10,658 nucleotides of DNA from CAZYWA01 sp964650975 [NCBI: uncultured bacterium] (GTDB lineage Bacteria > JADJOY01), in contig CAZYWA010000247.1 of NCBI GenBank assembly GCA_964650975.1, positions 1 through 10,658 on the forward strand. Reading direction: 5' to 3'. How positions within the stretch are numbered: the first letter of the stretch is position 1; each line of letters begins with the position of its first letter. Positions 1 through 5,722 of the stretch are shown here, one piece after another. Both the position numbers and the translations under genes were made by a program. The notes below the pieces were generated by a model. It was given only the letters and a program-made list of their open reading frames with translations. It was not told the DNA's origin and did no database searches.

Positions 1-2
1 CG

Positions 3-692
3 CTGTTCTTTTTCACTGCGCCCTACGGCCGCCACGCGCGCGGCGGCTGGGGCCCGATGATCGAGCGCACCCGGGCGTGGATGATCATGGAGTCGCCGGT
101 GGTGTTCCTGCCGCTGGTGCTGTTCCTGGTGAGCGATCGCCGCCAGCTGGTGCCGTACGGGATCTTCCTCTTGATCTGGGAGTTCCACTACGTCCACCGC
201 ACGTTCATCTTTCCGTTCCGGTTGCGCGGCGGCCAGCCGCAGATGCCGGTCTCGATCGTGCTGAGCGCGATCGTCTTCAACCTCGGCAATGCCTACATCC
301 AGGCGCGCTGGATCTTCCACCTGCGCGAGCCCTACCCCGCCGGCTGGCTGCACGATCCGCGCTTCGTGCTCGGTCTGGCGCTCTTCGCCGTCGGCTTCGC
401 GATCAATTACCAGTCGGACGGCATCACCCGGAACCTGCGGAAACCTGGCGAGACCGGGTACAAGATCCCCTACGGCGGTTTCTTCCGCTGGGTCTCCGCG
501 CCCAACTACATGGGCGAGCTGATCGAGTGGACCGGCTGGACGATCCTCACCTGGTCGCGCGGCGGAGTGGTGTTCGTGGTGTGGAGCGCGGCCAACCTGG
601 TGCCGCGGGCGATCGCCAATCACAAGTGGTACCTCGAAAAATTCCCCGACTACCCACCCGAGCGGCGCGCGGTGATTCCGGGGCTCTTGTGA
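3..692 (+). CDS. Steroid 5-alpha-reductase (3-oxo-5-alpha-steroid 4-dehydrogenase) family membrane protein, 5' partial
   Basis: The frame is open from base 3 and ends with TGA at 690-692, giving 229 visible residues. An internal ATG at 57 is not the likely start. The codons before it read APYGRHARGGWGP, which matches the conserved N-terminal region of steroid 5-alpha-reductase family proteins. The true start is therefore upstream, with perhaps 25-30 residues missing against a usual length near 255. The C-terminal family signature is clear: GGFFRWVSAPNYMGELIEW around residues 158-176, then HKWYLEKFPDYP and a hydrophobic IPGLL end. Several hydrophobic stretches (such as VVFLPLVLFLV and FVLGLALFAVGFAI) indicate a polytopic membrane protein. 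Members reduce a carbon-carbon double bond conjugated to a carbonyl using NADPH; the substrate here cannot be told. Its stop overlaps the next start (TGATG), so the two genes are probably co-transcribed and coupled. Confidence 0.9.
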   Translation: MFFFTAPYGRHARGGWGPMIERTRAWMIMESPVVFLPLVLFLVSDRRQLVPYGIFLLIWEFHYVHRTFIFPFRLRGGQPQMPVSIVLSAIVFNLGNAYIQARWIFHLREPYPAGWLHDPRFVLGLALFAVGFAINYQSDGITRNLRKPGETGYKIPYGGFFRWVSAPNYMGELIEWTGWTILTWSRGGVVFVVWSAANLVPRAIANHKWYLEKFPDYPPERRAVIPGLL

Positions 693-1699
693 TGCGCCTC
701 GGCGCGCGCGGCGCCTGGAAGCTGACGCTCGCGATCGGGATCGCGAGCGTCGCGGCGTGCGGCGGCTCGGGCGGTTCGGGTGGCTCGAGCGCTCCCGCCG
801 GCCGAACGCTGACCCCGACCGATCCCGAAACCGACGGTCCGCTCGCGTTCACGTCGTCGACGCTCACGTTCGACGGCGAAGGCTTCGGCACCTACTCCGC
901 GACGGCGTTCGTCCCCGCGCCCGACGGCCAGAACGAGCCCTGGCCGTCCGTGGTGCTCCTGAACGGCCTCTCCGCGACCGCGCCCATGATGACCTGGCTC
1001 TCCGATCACCTGGCGAGCCACGGCTACGTGGTGCTCGCGGTGACGCCGCCCAACCCGTTCTCGCTCGACGTGACGCAGTGGGCGCGCGGCTTCATCGACG
1101 GAGCCTCGACGCTCGAGAGCGAGTCGGCGCGCTCCGGATCGCCGCTCGCCGGCCAGGTCGACAGCGCGCGACTGGGAGCGATCGGCCTCTCGATGGGCGG
1201 TGCCGGAGCGCTCGAAGCAGCGGGCACCGATCCGCGCTTCGCGGCGGTCGTGTCGCTGGCGCCCGGATGGAGCGACTACGCGAAGTTCCTGTTCCAGGAC
1301 ACGCTCGCGGCCGCGGGCAAGATCACCACGCCCACGCAGATCCAGCGCGGCTCCGAGGACTGCCTCGTACCCGCCGACGGACCGCTCGGCTACTACGCCG
1401 CAGTGCCGGCACGGAAGCAGTACCTCGAGATCCACGGCGGCGACCACATCGGCTACATCAACGACGGGCTCGCGACGGTGGCCGGGCCAATCGTCTTCGA
1501 CGCGGTGCCGATCGACTGCCCGACCACCGTTCCCTACGAAGAGCAACACCGGCTGGGCGGCAAGTACGCAACGATGTGGTTCGACACCTACCTCTACGGC
1601 AGCGACCACTGGAGCGACGCGCTCTACGGTTCCGGCTTCGCGGCCGACCTCGCATCGGGCGCGCTCAGCCAAGGCATGACTTCGGCGCCTCAGCCTTGA
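692..1699 (+). CDS. Secreted lipoprotein alpha/beta hydrolase, cutinase/PETase (polyester hydrolase)-like
   Basis: This predicted lipoprotein has 335 residues. The start is the ATG overlapping the upstream stop by one base; the longer open frame upstream only shadows the reductase gene. Residues 1-22 form a lipoprotein signal with lipobox V-A-A-C, lipidated Cys23, followed by a Gly/Ser linker (GGSGGSGGSS). The alpha/beta hydrolase fold follows. The nucleophile elbow GLSMGG contains Ser167, SEDCLVP supplies the likely acid Asp223, and KQYLEIHGGDH supplies His252. From memory, the polyester hydrolase IsPETase has GWSMGG, ENDSIAP and KQFLEINGGSH at these places, and also shares ASHG[FY]VV and G[KQ]VD[TS]AR[ML]G. 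Cys224 and Cys276 could form a disulfide. The known family cleaves esters of cutin, triglycerides or polyethylene terephthalate. The natural substrate here is unknown, and a dienelactone-hydrolase-like carboxylesterase is the main alternative. The enzyme should act tethered to a membrane or the cell surface. Confidence 0.88.
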   Translation: MRLGARGAWKLTLAIGIASVAACGGSGGSGGSSAPAGRTLTPTDPETDGPLAFTSSTLTFDGEGFGTYSATAFVPAPDGQNEPWPSVVLLNGLSATAPMMTWLSDHLASHGYVVLAVTPPNPFSLDVTQWARGFIDGASTLESESARSGSPLAGQVDSARLGAIGLSMGGAGALEAAGTDPRFAAVVSLAPGWSDYAKFLFQDTLAAAGKITTPTQIQRGSEDCLVPADGPLGYYAAVPARKQYLEIHGGDHIGYINDGLATVAGPIVFDAVPIDCPTTVPYEEQHRLGGKYATMWFDTYLYGSDHWSDALYGSGFAADLASGALSQGMTSAPQP

Positions 1700-1707
1700 T
1701 TGCGCCC

Positions 1708-1785
1708 TGGAGGGCGGCGGTCCCTCGCCGCCGCGGCGTCACACCGGAATCGAGCGCTGCGGACGCGAGGGACCGCGTCCCTCCA
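1708..1785. repeat. REP-like element, inverted pair (copy 1)
   Basis: Two arms, 1708-1727 and 1766-1785, are inverted copies of each other and match at 18 of 20 positions. Each carries the core GAGGGAC-CGC-GTCCCTC or a close variant, which is itself a small palindrome. The 38-base spacer is GC-rich (CCGCCGCGGCG next to the left arm). The pair fills most of the gap between the convergent hydrolase genes, starting 8 bp after one stop and ending 19 bp after the other. It could fold into a long hairpin in transcripts from either side. There is no T-run typical of an intrinsic terminator. Related copies lie at 4335-4355 and 8885-8943. Confidence 0.8.
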
Positions 1786-1804
1786 GCCCATCGATCGTTG
1801 GGCG

Positions 1805-2746
1805 CTACCGGCCGTCCAAACACTTCGTCAGATGCTCGCGCACGTGCTGCGCGAAGAGTGGCGCGTGGTCCTCGTGGAGGAACGCGCGTCCGCCCGGCAC
1901 CTCGATGAGCTCGACCGGTGCCGTGAACTCGCTCAGCATCCGGCGCGCCTTGGCGATCGGGAAGATCGGGTCGTCGGTGCCCCACACGAGCCGCACCGGG
2001 ACGCGGATGCGCCGGTGCACGTCCGCGAGTTCGCGCACTTCCCCCGGGTCGATGGCCACGAGCAGCTTCATCTGACCGTCGAGCGCCGCGCGATCCTCGA
2101 GCAGCGGACGCACGAACCATTCGGTGAAATCGCCGTCCACGAAGCCTGGGTCGGTGAAGCAACCGGCGAAGCCGAGCGGCGAGCGGCGCACCGCGCCCAT
2201 GCCGAGCAGCATGCGCGTGCTCGCGACGCCGCCGGGAATCTTGAGCGCCAGCTGGTAGAGCGAAACGATCCACGGCGTGTGTCCGGGAATCTCGGTGTCG
2301 CCGGACACCAGGCCGCAGGCGCGCGGATCGTCGGCCATGAGGTAGCGCGCCATGCCGGCGCCGCTGTCGTGGGCCACCAGCCCGTAGCGATCGAGTCCGA
2401 GCGCGTCGACCGCGCGACGCAGCGTGTCCGCGTGCGCGCGGATGCCGAATCGAGTGGCGGGCGTGTAGCTGCTGCGACCTGCTCCCGGAAGATCGATCAG
2501 GTGACACGTGAAGCTCCGCGCCAGCTCCGGCACGATGGCGCGGAACGTGGCGGCGTGAAGCGGCCAGCCGTGGACGAACACCAGGTCGGGACCGGCGCCG
2601 AACTTGTAGTGAGCGAGACGCGCGTGGCCCACGTCGATGGTGGCCGGCGCTTGCGCGCGCAGTGTTGCCGTGACATCGGCTGCCGTGACGTCGGCGGCGG
2701 TTACCTGAGCGGCGGTGGTCTCACGAGGAGCGGTTCGAGGTGACAT
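1805..2746 (-). CDS. Alpha/beta hydrolase, haloalkane dehalogenase/epoxide hydrolase-like
   Basis: This 313-residue protein starts at the ATG ending at 2746; a GGAGG ribosome binding site six bases upstream supports that start. The oxyanion motif HGWP is at residues 59-62. The nucleophile elbow VAHDSGAG places Asp127 as nucleophile, as in haloalkane dehalogenases and epoxide hydrolases rather than Ser esterases. The acid candidates are Asp258 and Asp259 in WGTDDPIFP. In the C-terminal motif the family normally reads G-H-(F/Y)-L-x-E, but here the sequence is GGRAFLHEDH, so Ala288 sits at the catalytic His position. His291 or His294 might substitute; otherwise the enzyme would be impaired or mechanistically altered. 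Residues 11-28 are an unusual repetitive VTAAD stretch encoded by a 15-bp tandem repeat. No signal peptide is seen, so it is probably cytoplasmic. It is divergent from the XRE regulator, which may control it. Confidence 0.88.
   Translation of the reverse strand: MSPRTAPRETTAAQVTAADVTAADVTATLRAQAPATIDVGHARLAHYKFGAGPDLVFVHGWPLHAATFRAIVPELARSFTCHLIDLPGAGRSSYTPATRFGIRAHADTLRRAVDALGLDRYGLVAHDSGAGMARYLMADDPRACGLVSGDTEIPGHTPWIVSLYQLALKIPGGVASTRMLLGMGAVRRSPLGFAGCFTDPGFVDGDFTEWFVRPLLEDRAALDGQMKLLVAIDPGEVRELADVHRRIRVPVRLVWGTDDPIFPIAKARRMLSEFTAPVELIEVPGGRAFLHEDHAPLFAQHVREHLTKCLDGR
2667..2726. repeat. 15-bp degenerate tandem repeat inside the 5' end of the hydrolase gene
   Basis: Four consecutive 15-base units begin at 2667, 2682, 2697 and 2712. 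The first two differ at only two positions (GCCGTGACATCGGCT and GCCGTGACGTCGGCG); the last two are degenerate. The unit is in phase with the reading frame and encodes five residues (VTAAD repeated), lengthening the N-terminus ahead of the hydrolase fold. This looks like slippage-type expansion. The functional effect is unknown. Confidence 0.65.
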
Positions 2747-2879
2747 GGTGGTCCTCCGTTTTCGCGAGTGGTCGGCGGTGCGTCGATGAAGGGACTCGCA
2801 ACCTGCGACGCCCGCCCGGCGGAGGCAACGACCTCATCAGGTAAGTGACGCGCCCGGCGGCCGGTGCGAGCATGGCGCC
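2747..2879. promoter_or_regulatory. Divergent promoter/operator region between the hydrolase and the XRE regulator
   Basis: This 133-bp gap lies between two divergently transcribed genes, so both promoters should lie in it. I cannot assign -35/-10 boxes with confidence in this GC-rich DNA. Two 10-base direct repeats CGCCCGGCGG occur at 2813-2822 and 2851-2860 (38 bp apart), each preceded within a few bases by GACGC. A short dyad ACCT-CATC-AGGT lies between them at 2831-2842. These are candidate operator sites for the regulator, by inference only. Confidence 0.4.
2753..2757 (-). promoter_or_regulatory. Shine-Dalgarno site for the dehalogenase-like hydrolase
   Basis: On the minus strand GGAGG is followed by a six-base spacer (ACCACC) and then the ATG ending at 2746. 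This is the clearest ribosome binding site of the window. It fixes the start of the hydrolase, so the odd repetitive N-terminus is probably translated. Confidence 0.8.
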
Positions 2880-3689
2880 ATGGCACAGCGAACCGCTGGA
2901 TCGGCCCTTTTCCCGGCGCTTCTCAAGCACTGGCGCGGGAAGCGCGGCATGAGCCAGCTCGACCTGGCGCTGGCCGCCGACGTCTCCGCCCGCCACGTGA
3001 GCTTCCTCGAGACCGGCCGCGCGCACCCGAGCCGCGAGATGGCGCTGCGCCTCGCGGCCACCCTCGACGTACCGCTGCGCGGCCAGAACGAGATCCTGCG
3101 CTCGGCCGGTTTCGACGCCGAGTTCGACGAGCCCGAGAGCGGTGCCTTGCCGGAGCTCATCCAGCGCACGCTCGAGCAGATGAAGGCGCAGCAAGAGCCG
3201 TTTCCGCTGCTGATCTTGAGCCGCACCTACGATCTGCTCGACTTGAACCGAGGCGCGCTCGCGCTCATCGCGCGTCTCATCCCCAGCGTGTCGCTCGATC
3301 CGCCGCCCAACCTGATCGAAGCGATCTTCGATCCCGCGCTGCTGCGCCCGCACCTCGTCGACTTCGAGCGCACCGCTCGCTTCGCCCTCGGCCGCCTGCA
3401 TCGCGAAGCGCTCGGCGAAGCCAGCGACGGCTCCCTCAACGCCCTGCTCGATCGCTTGCTCGCTCGTCCCGACGTGCCGGCCGAGTGGCGCGAGCCCGAC
3501 CTCGCCGAGCCCGCGCAACCGGCCTTCGTGCTGCGCGTGACCGTCGACGGCGAGGTGTGGAGCTTCCTCACCACCGTCACCGCGTTCAGCGCGCCGCAGA
3601 ACGTGTCGGTGCAAGAGCTGCGGATCGAGGCCTATTATCCACTCGACGACCTCACTCGCGCCGGCTGCCAGCGCGCGGCGAGGTCGTGA
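2880..3689 (+). CDS. XRE-family transcriptional regulator with MmyB-like C-terminal domain
   Basis: This protein has 269 residues. Residues 14-66 are a Cro/C1-type helix-turn-helix domain (RGKRGMSQLDLALAADVS, then ARHVSFLETGRAHPSREM). The phrase SxRHVSFLETGRAxPSREM is characteristic of MmyB-type regulators. The remaining residues (about 90-265) match the length and style of the MmyB ligand-binding domain: PFPLLILSRTYDLLDLN and a C-terminal WSFLTTVTAFSAPQNVSVQELRIEAYYP. The family binds DNA as a dimer and the C-terminal domain is thought to sense a small, possibly fatty-acid-like ligand. The ATG at 2880 is used because the ATG at 2872 is in another frame; its ribosome binding site is weak. The gene is divergent from the dehalogenase-like hydrolase, an arrangement typical of a local regulator. 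It lies 14 bp ahead of the small secreted protein gene, so the two are likely co-transcribed. Confidence 0.9.
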   Translation: MAQRTAGSALFPALLKHWRGKRGMSQLDLALAADVSARHVSFLETGRAHPSREMALRLAATLDVPLRGQNEILRSAGFDAEFDEPESGALPELIQRTLEQMKAQQEPFPLLILSRTYDLLDLNRGALALIARLIPSVSLDPPPNLIEAIFDPALLRPHLVDFERTARFALGRLHREALGEASDGSLNALLDRLLARPDVPAEWREPDLAEPAQPAFVLRVTVDGEVWSFLTTVTAFSAPQNVSVQELRIEAYYPLDDLTRAGCQRAARS

Positions 3690-3703
3690 TCCGAGAACGG
3701 CCG

Positions 3704-4171
3704 ATGAAGGTTCGCGTCACGCGTGACGGGGCAGCGGTGTTCCGCTTCACGCTCGCGCTGGTGCTCGCTCTCGGCACGACGGTGGTCGCTCGCGCGCAGG
3801 GATACCGACCCGCGAGCGGCGTCGCCGGAACGGCGCCGACGATCTGGACGCTGTGCATGGCGGAAGGCCGGACGGGCTCGACCGACCACGTCCTTCGCAG
3901 GACGCTCTACCTGACGAGCGTCATGCCCTCGGCCGCGCCGGCGGACTCTCAGGCCGTCGGCAAAGCCTTCGCTCGGTTCGTCGAAGCGAGCTACCTGACG
4001 AAAGGCGTGCACGCCGTCCCGACGTGCTGGAGTGCGCGCTCCGCGGCCGATGCGCAGAGCGCCATCCAGCAACCCGGCACCAAACGACCTCAGGGAATCC
4101 CGCAGCGCGTCGACTGCTCGCGCGCCAACGTCGAGTGTGTGATGACGGGCTGGGCCTACGCCCGGAAGTGA
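3704..4171 (+). CDS. Small secreted four-cysteine protein of unknown function
   Basis: This protein has 155 residues. Residues 1-32 look like a Sec signal peptide: basic start MKVRVTRDG, hydrophobic core FTLALVLALGTTVV, and ARA before Gln32 as a likely signal peptidase I site. The mature part is about 124 residues with four cysteines (51, 108, 138, 145), which could form two disulfides outside the cytoplasm. The order of elements (an early Cys, a YLTSVMP strand, an AFARFVEASY helix, then CWSARSAADAQ and a final GWAY) recalls small secreted proteins of other Gram-negatives that I cannot name, and no function is known to me. The ATG at 3704 is chosen. An in-frame GTG at 3686 overlaps the regulator's stop (GTGA) and would add six residues. 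Close spacing suggests co-expression with the XRE regulator. Confidence 0.7.
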   Translation: MKVRVTRDGAAVFRFTLALVLALGTTVVARAQGYRPASGVAGTAPTIWTLCMAEGRTGSTDHVLRRTLYLTSVMPSAAPADSQAVGKAFARFVEASYLTKGVHAVPTCWSARSAADAQSAIQQPGTKRPQGIPQRVDCSRANVECVMTGWAYARK

Positions 4172-4204
4172 CGCCACACCAGGCCCTGCCCCCTCCAGTG
4201 GGCA

Positions 4205-4296
4205 TTTGGTAATATGAAATCTACCATATTGGAAATATTAAATTAACCAATTTGGTAATGTATCATTTACCATTTTGGTAATGCGGTATCTACCAC
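4205..4296. repeat. AT-rich array of four 23-bp tandem repeats with internal TGGTA/TACCA dyads
   Basis: Four head-to-tail units of exactly 23 bp start at 4205, 4228, 4251 and 4274. The pattern is (T/A)TTGGTAAT, eight variable bases, then (C/T)TACCAT. TGG begins at 4207, 4230, 4253 and 4276, and (T)ACCA recurs with the same 23-bp step. Each unit is a quasi-palindrome: TGGTA at its left end pairs with TACCA at its right end. The unit junctions form a second set of dyads, best seen as TTACCA-TTT-TGGTAA at 4267-4281. The second unit is the most diverged (TTGGAAAT...TAACCAA). The array is mostly A and T inside very GC-rich DNA and lies 33 bp after the stop of the secreted protein gene. It may be an operator or iteron array, a structured RNA 3' end, or an imported minisatellite; I cannot decide. 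Confidence 0.85.
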
Positions 4297-4334
4297 CGCG
4301 GAAGCCGGGTACCGGCTCGGCTTGGCCTCGCGCG

Positions 4335-4355
4335 CGAGGGACCGCGCGCGCTCCA
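4335..4355 (+). repeat. REP-like element, single diverged copy (copy 2)
   Basis: CGAGGGACCGCG followed by CGCGCTCCA matches the dispersed palindrome seen at 1766-1785 and 8885-8903, with its right half diverged. It lies 35 bp past the stop of the MBL-fold hydrolase gene in a convergent junction. No inverted partner arm is visible. Just upstream a short dyad, AGCCGG-GTA-CCGGCT (4303-4317), separates it from the 23-bp repeat array. Confidence 0.6.
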
Positions 4356-4390
4356 AACGACATCCCCGGCCCGCGAGCCGCCAGCGCTGA

Positions 4391-5572
4391 TCACGCGCCG
4401 AAGACCGGCAGCGGGCCCGGGTCCTCGGCGAGGCGGCGTTCCATGTAGTCGCCGGGCGGAAGATCCTCGAGCACGAAGGTGATGCGGCGCGAGGTCACGT
4501 CCTCGCTGAGCGAGAGATAGCCGTCGTCGGCGAGCGCGCACAGCATGCCGAACATGTGGCTCGGCGTGGACACGGTGTGGCTGTGAGCTTGCGGGATGAG
4601 CGGGCTCAGGTCGGCCGCGGTGAAGGGGTCGCGGCGTGGCGTGCTGCCGCCAGCGAGCAGGAACTCGGAGCGCAGGATGCGGAAGAGGCCGGTGAAGTAG
4701 CGTTCGGCGAAGCGCACCCATTCCATCGGCTCGACCACCGCGAAACGTCCGTGCGGCGGCAGCACCACCTTCACGTGGTGACTGGTGAAGAATCTCCGGA
4801 TGCGACGGATGGTGAGCACGAAGCCCTCGAAGCCGCGCGAGTACCCCTGCCCCATCGTGGTGAAGACCGGCACCACGAAATCGTGGGTCGCGGGTTCCTC
4901 CACGCGGCCGACGCAGATGATCGTGTCGCCGGGGATCGCGACGCCGGTGCGCGTGTCGAGGTAGAGCATGCAGTCGTTCGAGTGACCGGGAGTGGCGAGC
5001 GCCACGAAGCCCTCCGGTAGCAGCCCCTGGTCCACGAACTCGAGCGCCTTCTTGGGCGTGCGCTCGAAATAGTGCGCGTAGGGAGCGCGCCGCGGATGCT
5101 CGAGCATCTCGCGGCCGCTCAGCGTCGAGAGATCCATGAGGCCGTACTGGGCGCGCGCCTGGAAGATGAGGAACGTCTCGTCGAAATAGGCGGCGGCCGG
5201 CTGGGTCAGGAAGCGGTAGCCGGCCGAGTGGACGAAGATCGGCGCGCGCTCGCCGTCGGGGCGGCCGATCCCAGACACGATCCCCGCCATGCCGGCGTGA
5301 TCGCCGTGGCAATGCGTGACGAGCACGGCGTCGAGCCGCGCGACGTCTCTCTCGGCGATCTGCCGCGTCAGGCTCTCGACGATGTCGGGGCGCGCGGCCG
5401 GCGCCTCGAAGAGCATCGCGCGCGCGCCGTCGCGCCACAGCACCGGGTTGATGAGCCGCGGCGACGGATAGCCGCTCGGCACCGGCAAGATCGCCGCGCG
5501 ATCCGCGAGACCGAGCTCGCCCAGCGCGCGATCGAACGGCAGCAGTGTGCCTGGGGTCGCGTTGGCGGTCAT
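4391..5572 (-). CDS. MBL-fold metallo-hydrolase
   Basis: This protein has 393 residues when started at the ATG ending at 5572. An in-frame TTG ending at 5593 would add seven residues (numbering below uses the longer form). Neither start has a good ribosome binding site. The metallo-beta-lactamase fold is shown by THCHGDHAG (His94, His96, Asp98, His99), His204 in TPGHSND, Asp223 in PGDTI and His281 in PPHG. All ligands for two metal ions, usually zinc or iron, are present. The protein is longer than a bare MBL domain: about 35 residues before the first strand and some 115 after the last metal ligand, likely a helical C-terminal substrate or dimer domain. No signal peptide is seen, so it is likely cytoplasmic. 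The family includes thioesterases, lactonases, glyoxalase II and phosphodiesterases; the substrate is not evident. It is convergent with the secreted protein gene and divergent from the diguanylate cyclase gene. Confidence 0.9.
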   Translation of the reverse strand: MTANATPGTLLPFDRALGELGLADRAAILPVPSGYPSPRLINPVLWRDGARAMLFEAPAARPDIVESLTRQIAERDVARLDAVLVTHCHGDHAGMAGIVSGIGRPDGERAPIFVHSAGYRFLTQPAAAYFDETFLIFQARAQYGLMDLSTLSGREMLEHPRRAPYAHYFERTPKKALEFVDQGLLPEGFVALATPGHSNDCMLYLDTRTGVAIPGDTIICVGRVEEPATHDFVVPVFTTMGQGYSRGFEGFVLTIRRIRRFFTSHHVKVVLPPHGRFAVVEPMEWVRFAERYFTGLFRILRSEFLLAGGSTPRRDPFTAADLSPLIPQAHSHTVSTPSHMFGMLCALADDGYLSLSEDVTSRRITFVLEDLPPGDYMERRLAEDPGPLPVFGA

Positions 5573-5674
5573 ACGGTGGTGAGTCGCGGCCAACCTAAAC
5601 GATCGCGCGCGCGAGCGGCGAGCGCGGCCCGCGCTTGACGGCGCTCACCCCACGTGGAAGAAGGCCGGTGCCGC

Positions 5675-5708
5675 ATTTTTCGGGGTAGATCGACGAAACC
5701 CGGAAAAT
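5675..5708 (+). promoter_or_regulatory. Dyad/stem-loop in the leader of the diguanylate cyclase gene
   Basis: ATTTTTCGGG (5675-5684) pairs with CCCGGAAAAT (5699-5708). The stem has 10 pairs including one G-T, with a 14-base loop. It ends 14 bp before the likely ATG at 5723, so in mRNA it would sit next to the ribosome binding region. In DNA it could be an operator dyad. The 10-mer TTTTTCGGGG recurs at 8718-8727 just after the same gene. Confidence 0.45.
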
Positions 5709-5722
5709 CGAGCACGCATCTC

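Noticed and set aside
650-1672. A 340-codon minus-strand open frame opposite the lipoprotein hydrolase
   Set aside because: It is a shadow frame with Arg/Val/Glu-rich composition and no motif; the plus-strand triad is unambiguous.
1700-2743. A 347-codon plus-strand open frame opposite the dehalogenase-like hydrolase
   Set aside because: It runs through the REP-like element and mirrors a minus-strand gene that has a GGAGG site and family motifs.
4205-4296. The 23-bp array read as a CRISPR
   Set aside because: The units are directly adjacent, with about eight variable bases inside a 23-bp period; there are no 28-37 bp repeats with spacers of similar length and no cas gene nearby.
4205-4296. 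The 23-bp array read as a plasmid replication iteron origin
   Set aside because: No replication initiator or partition gene is in the window and the neighbours look chromosomal; iteron-like geometry alone is not enough.
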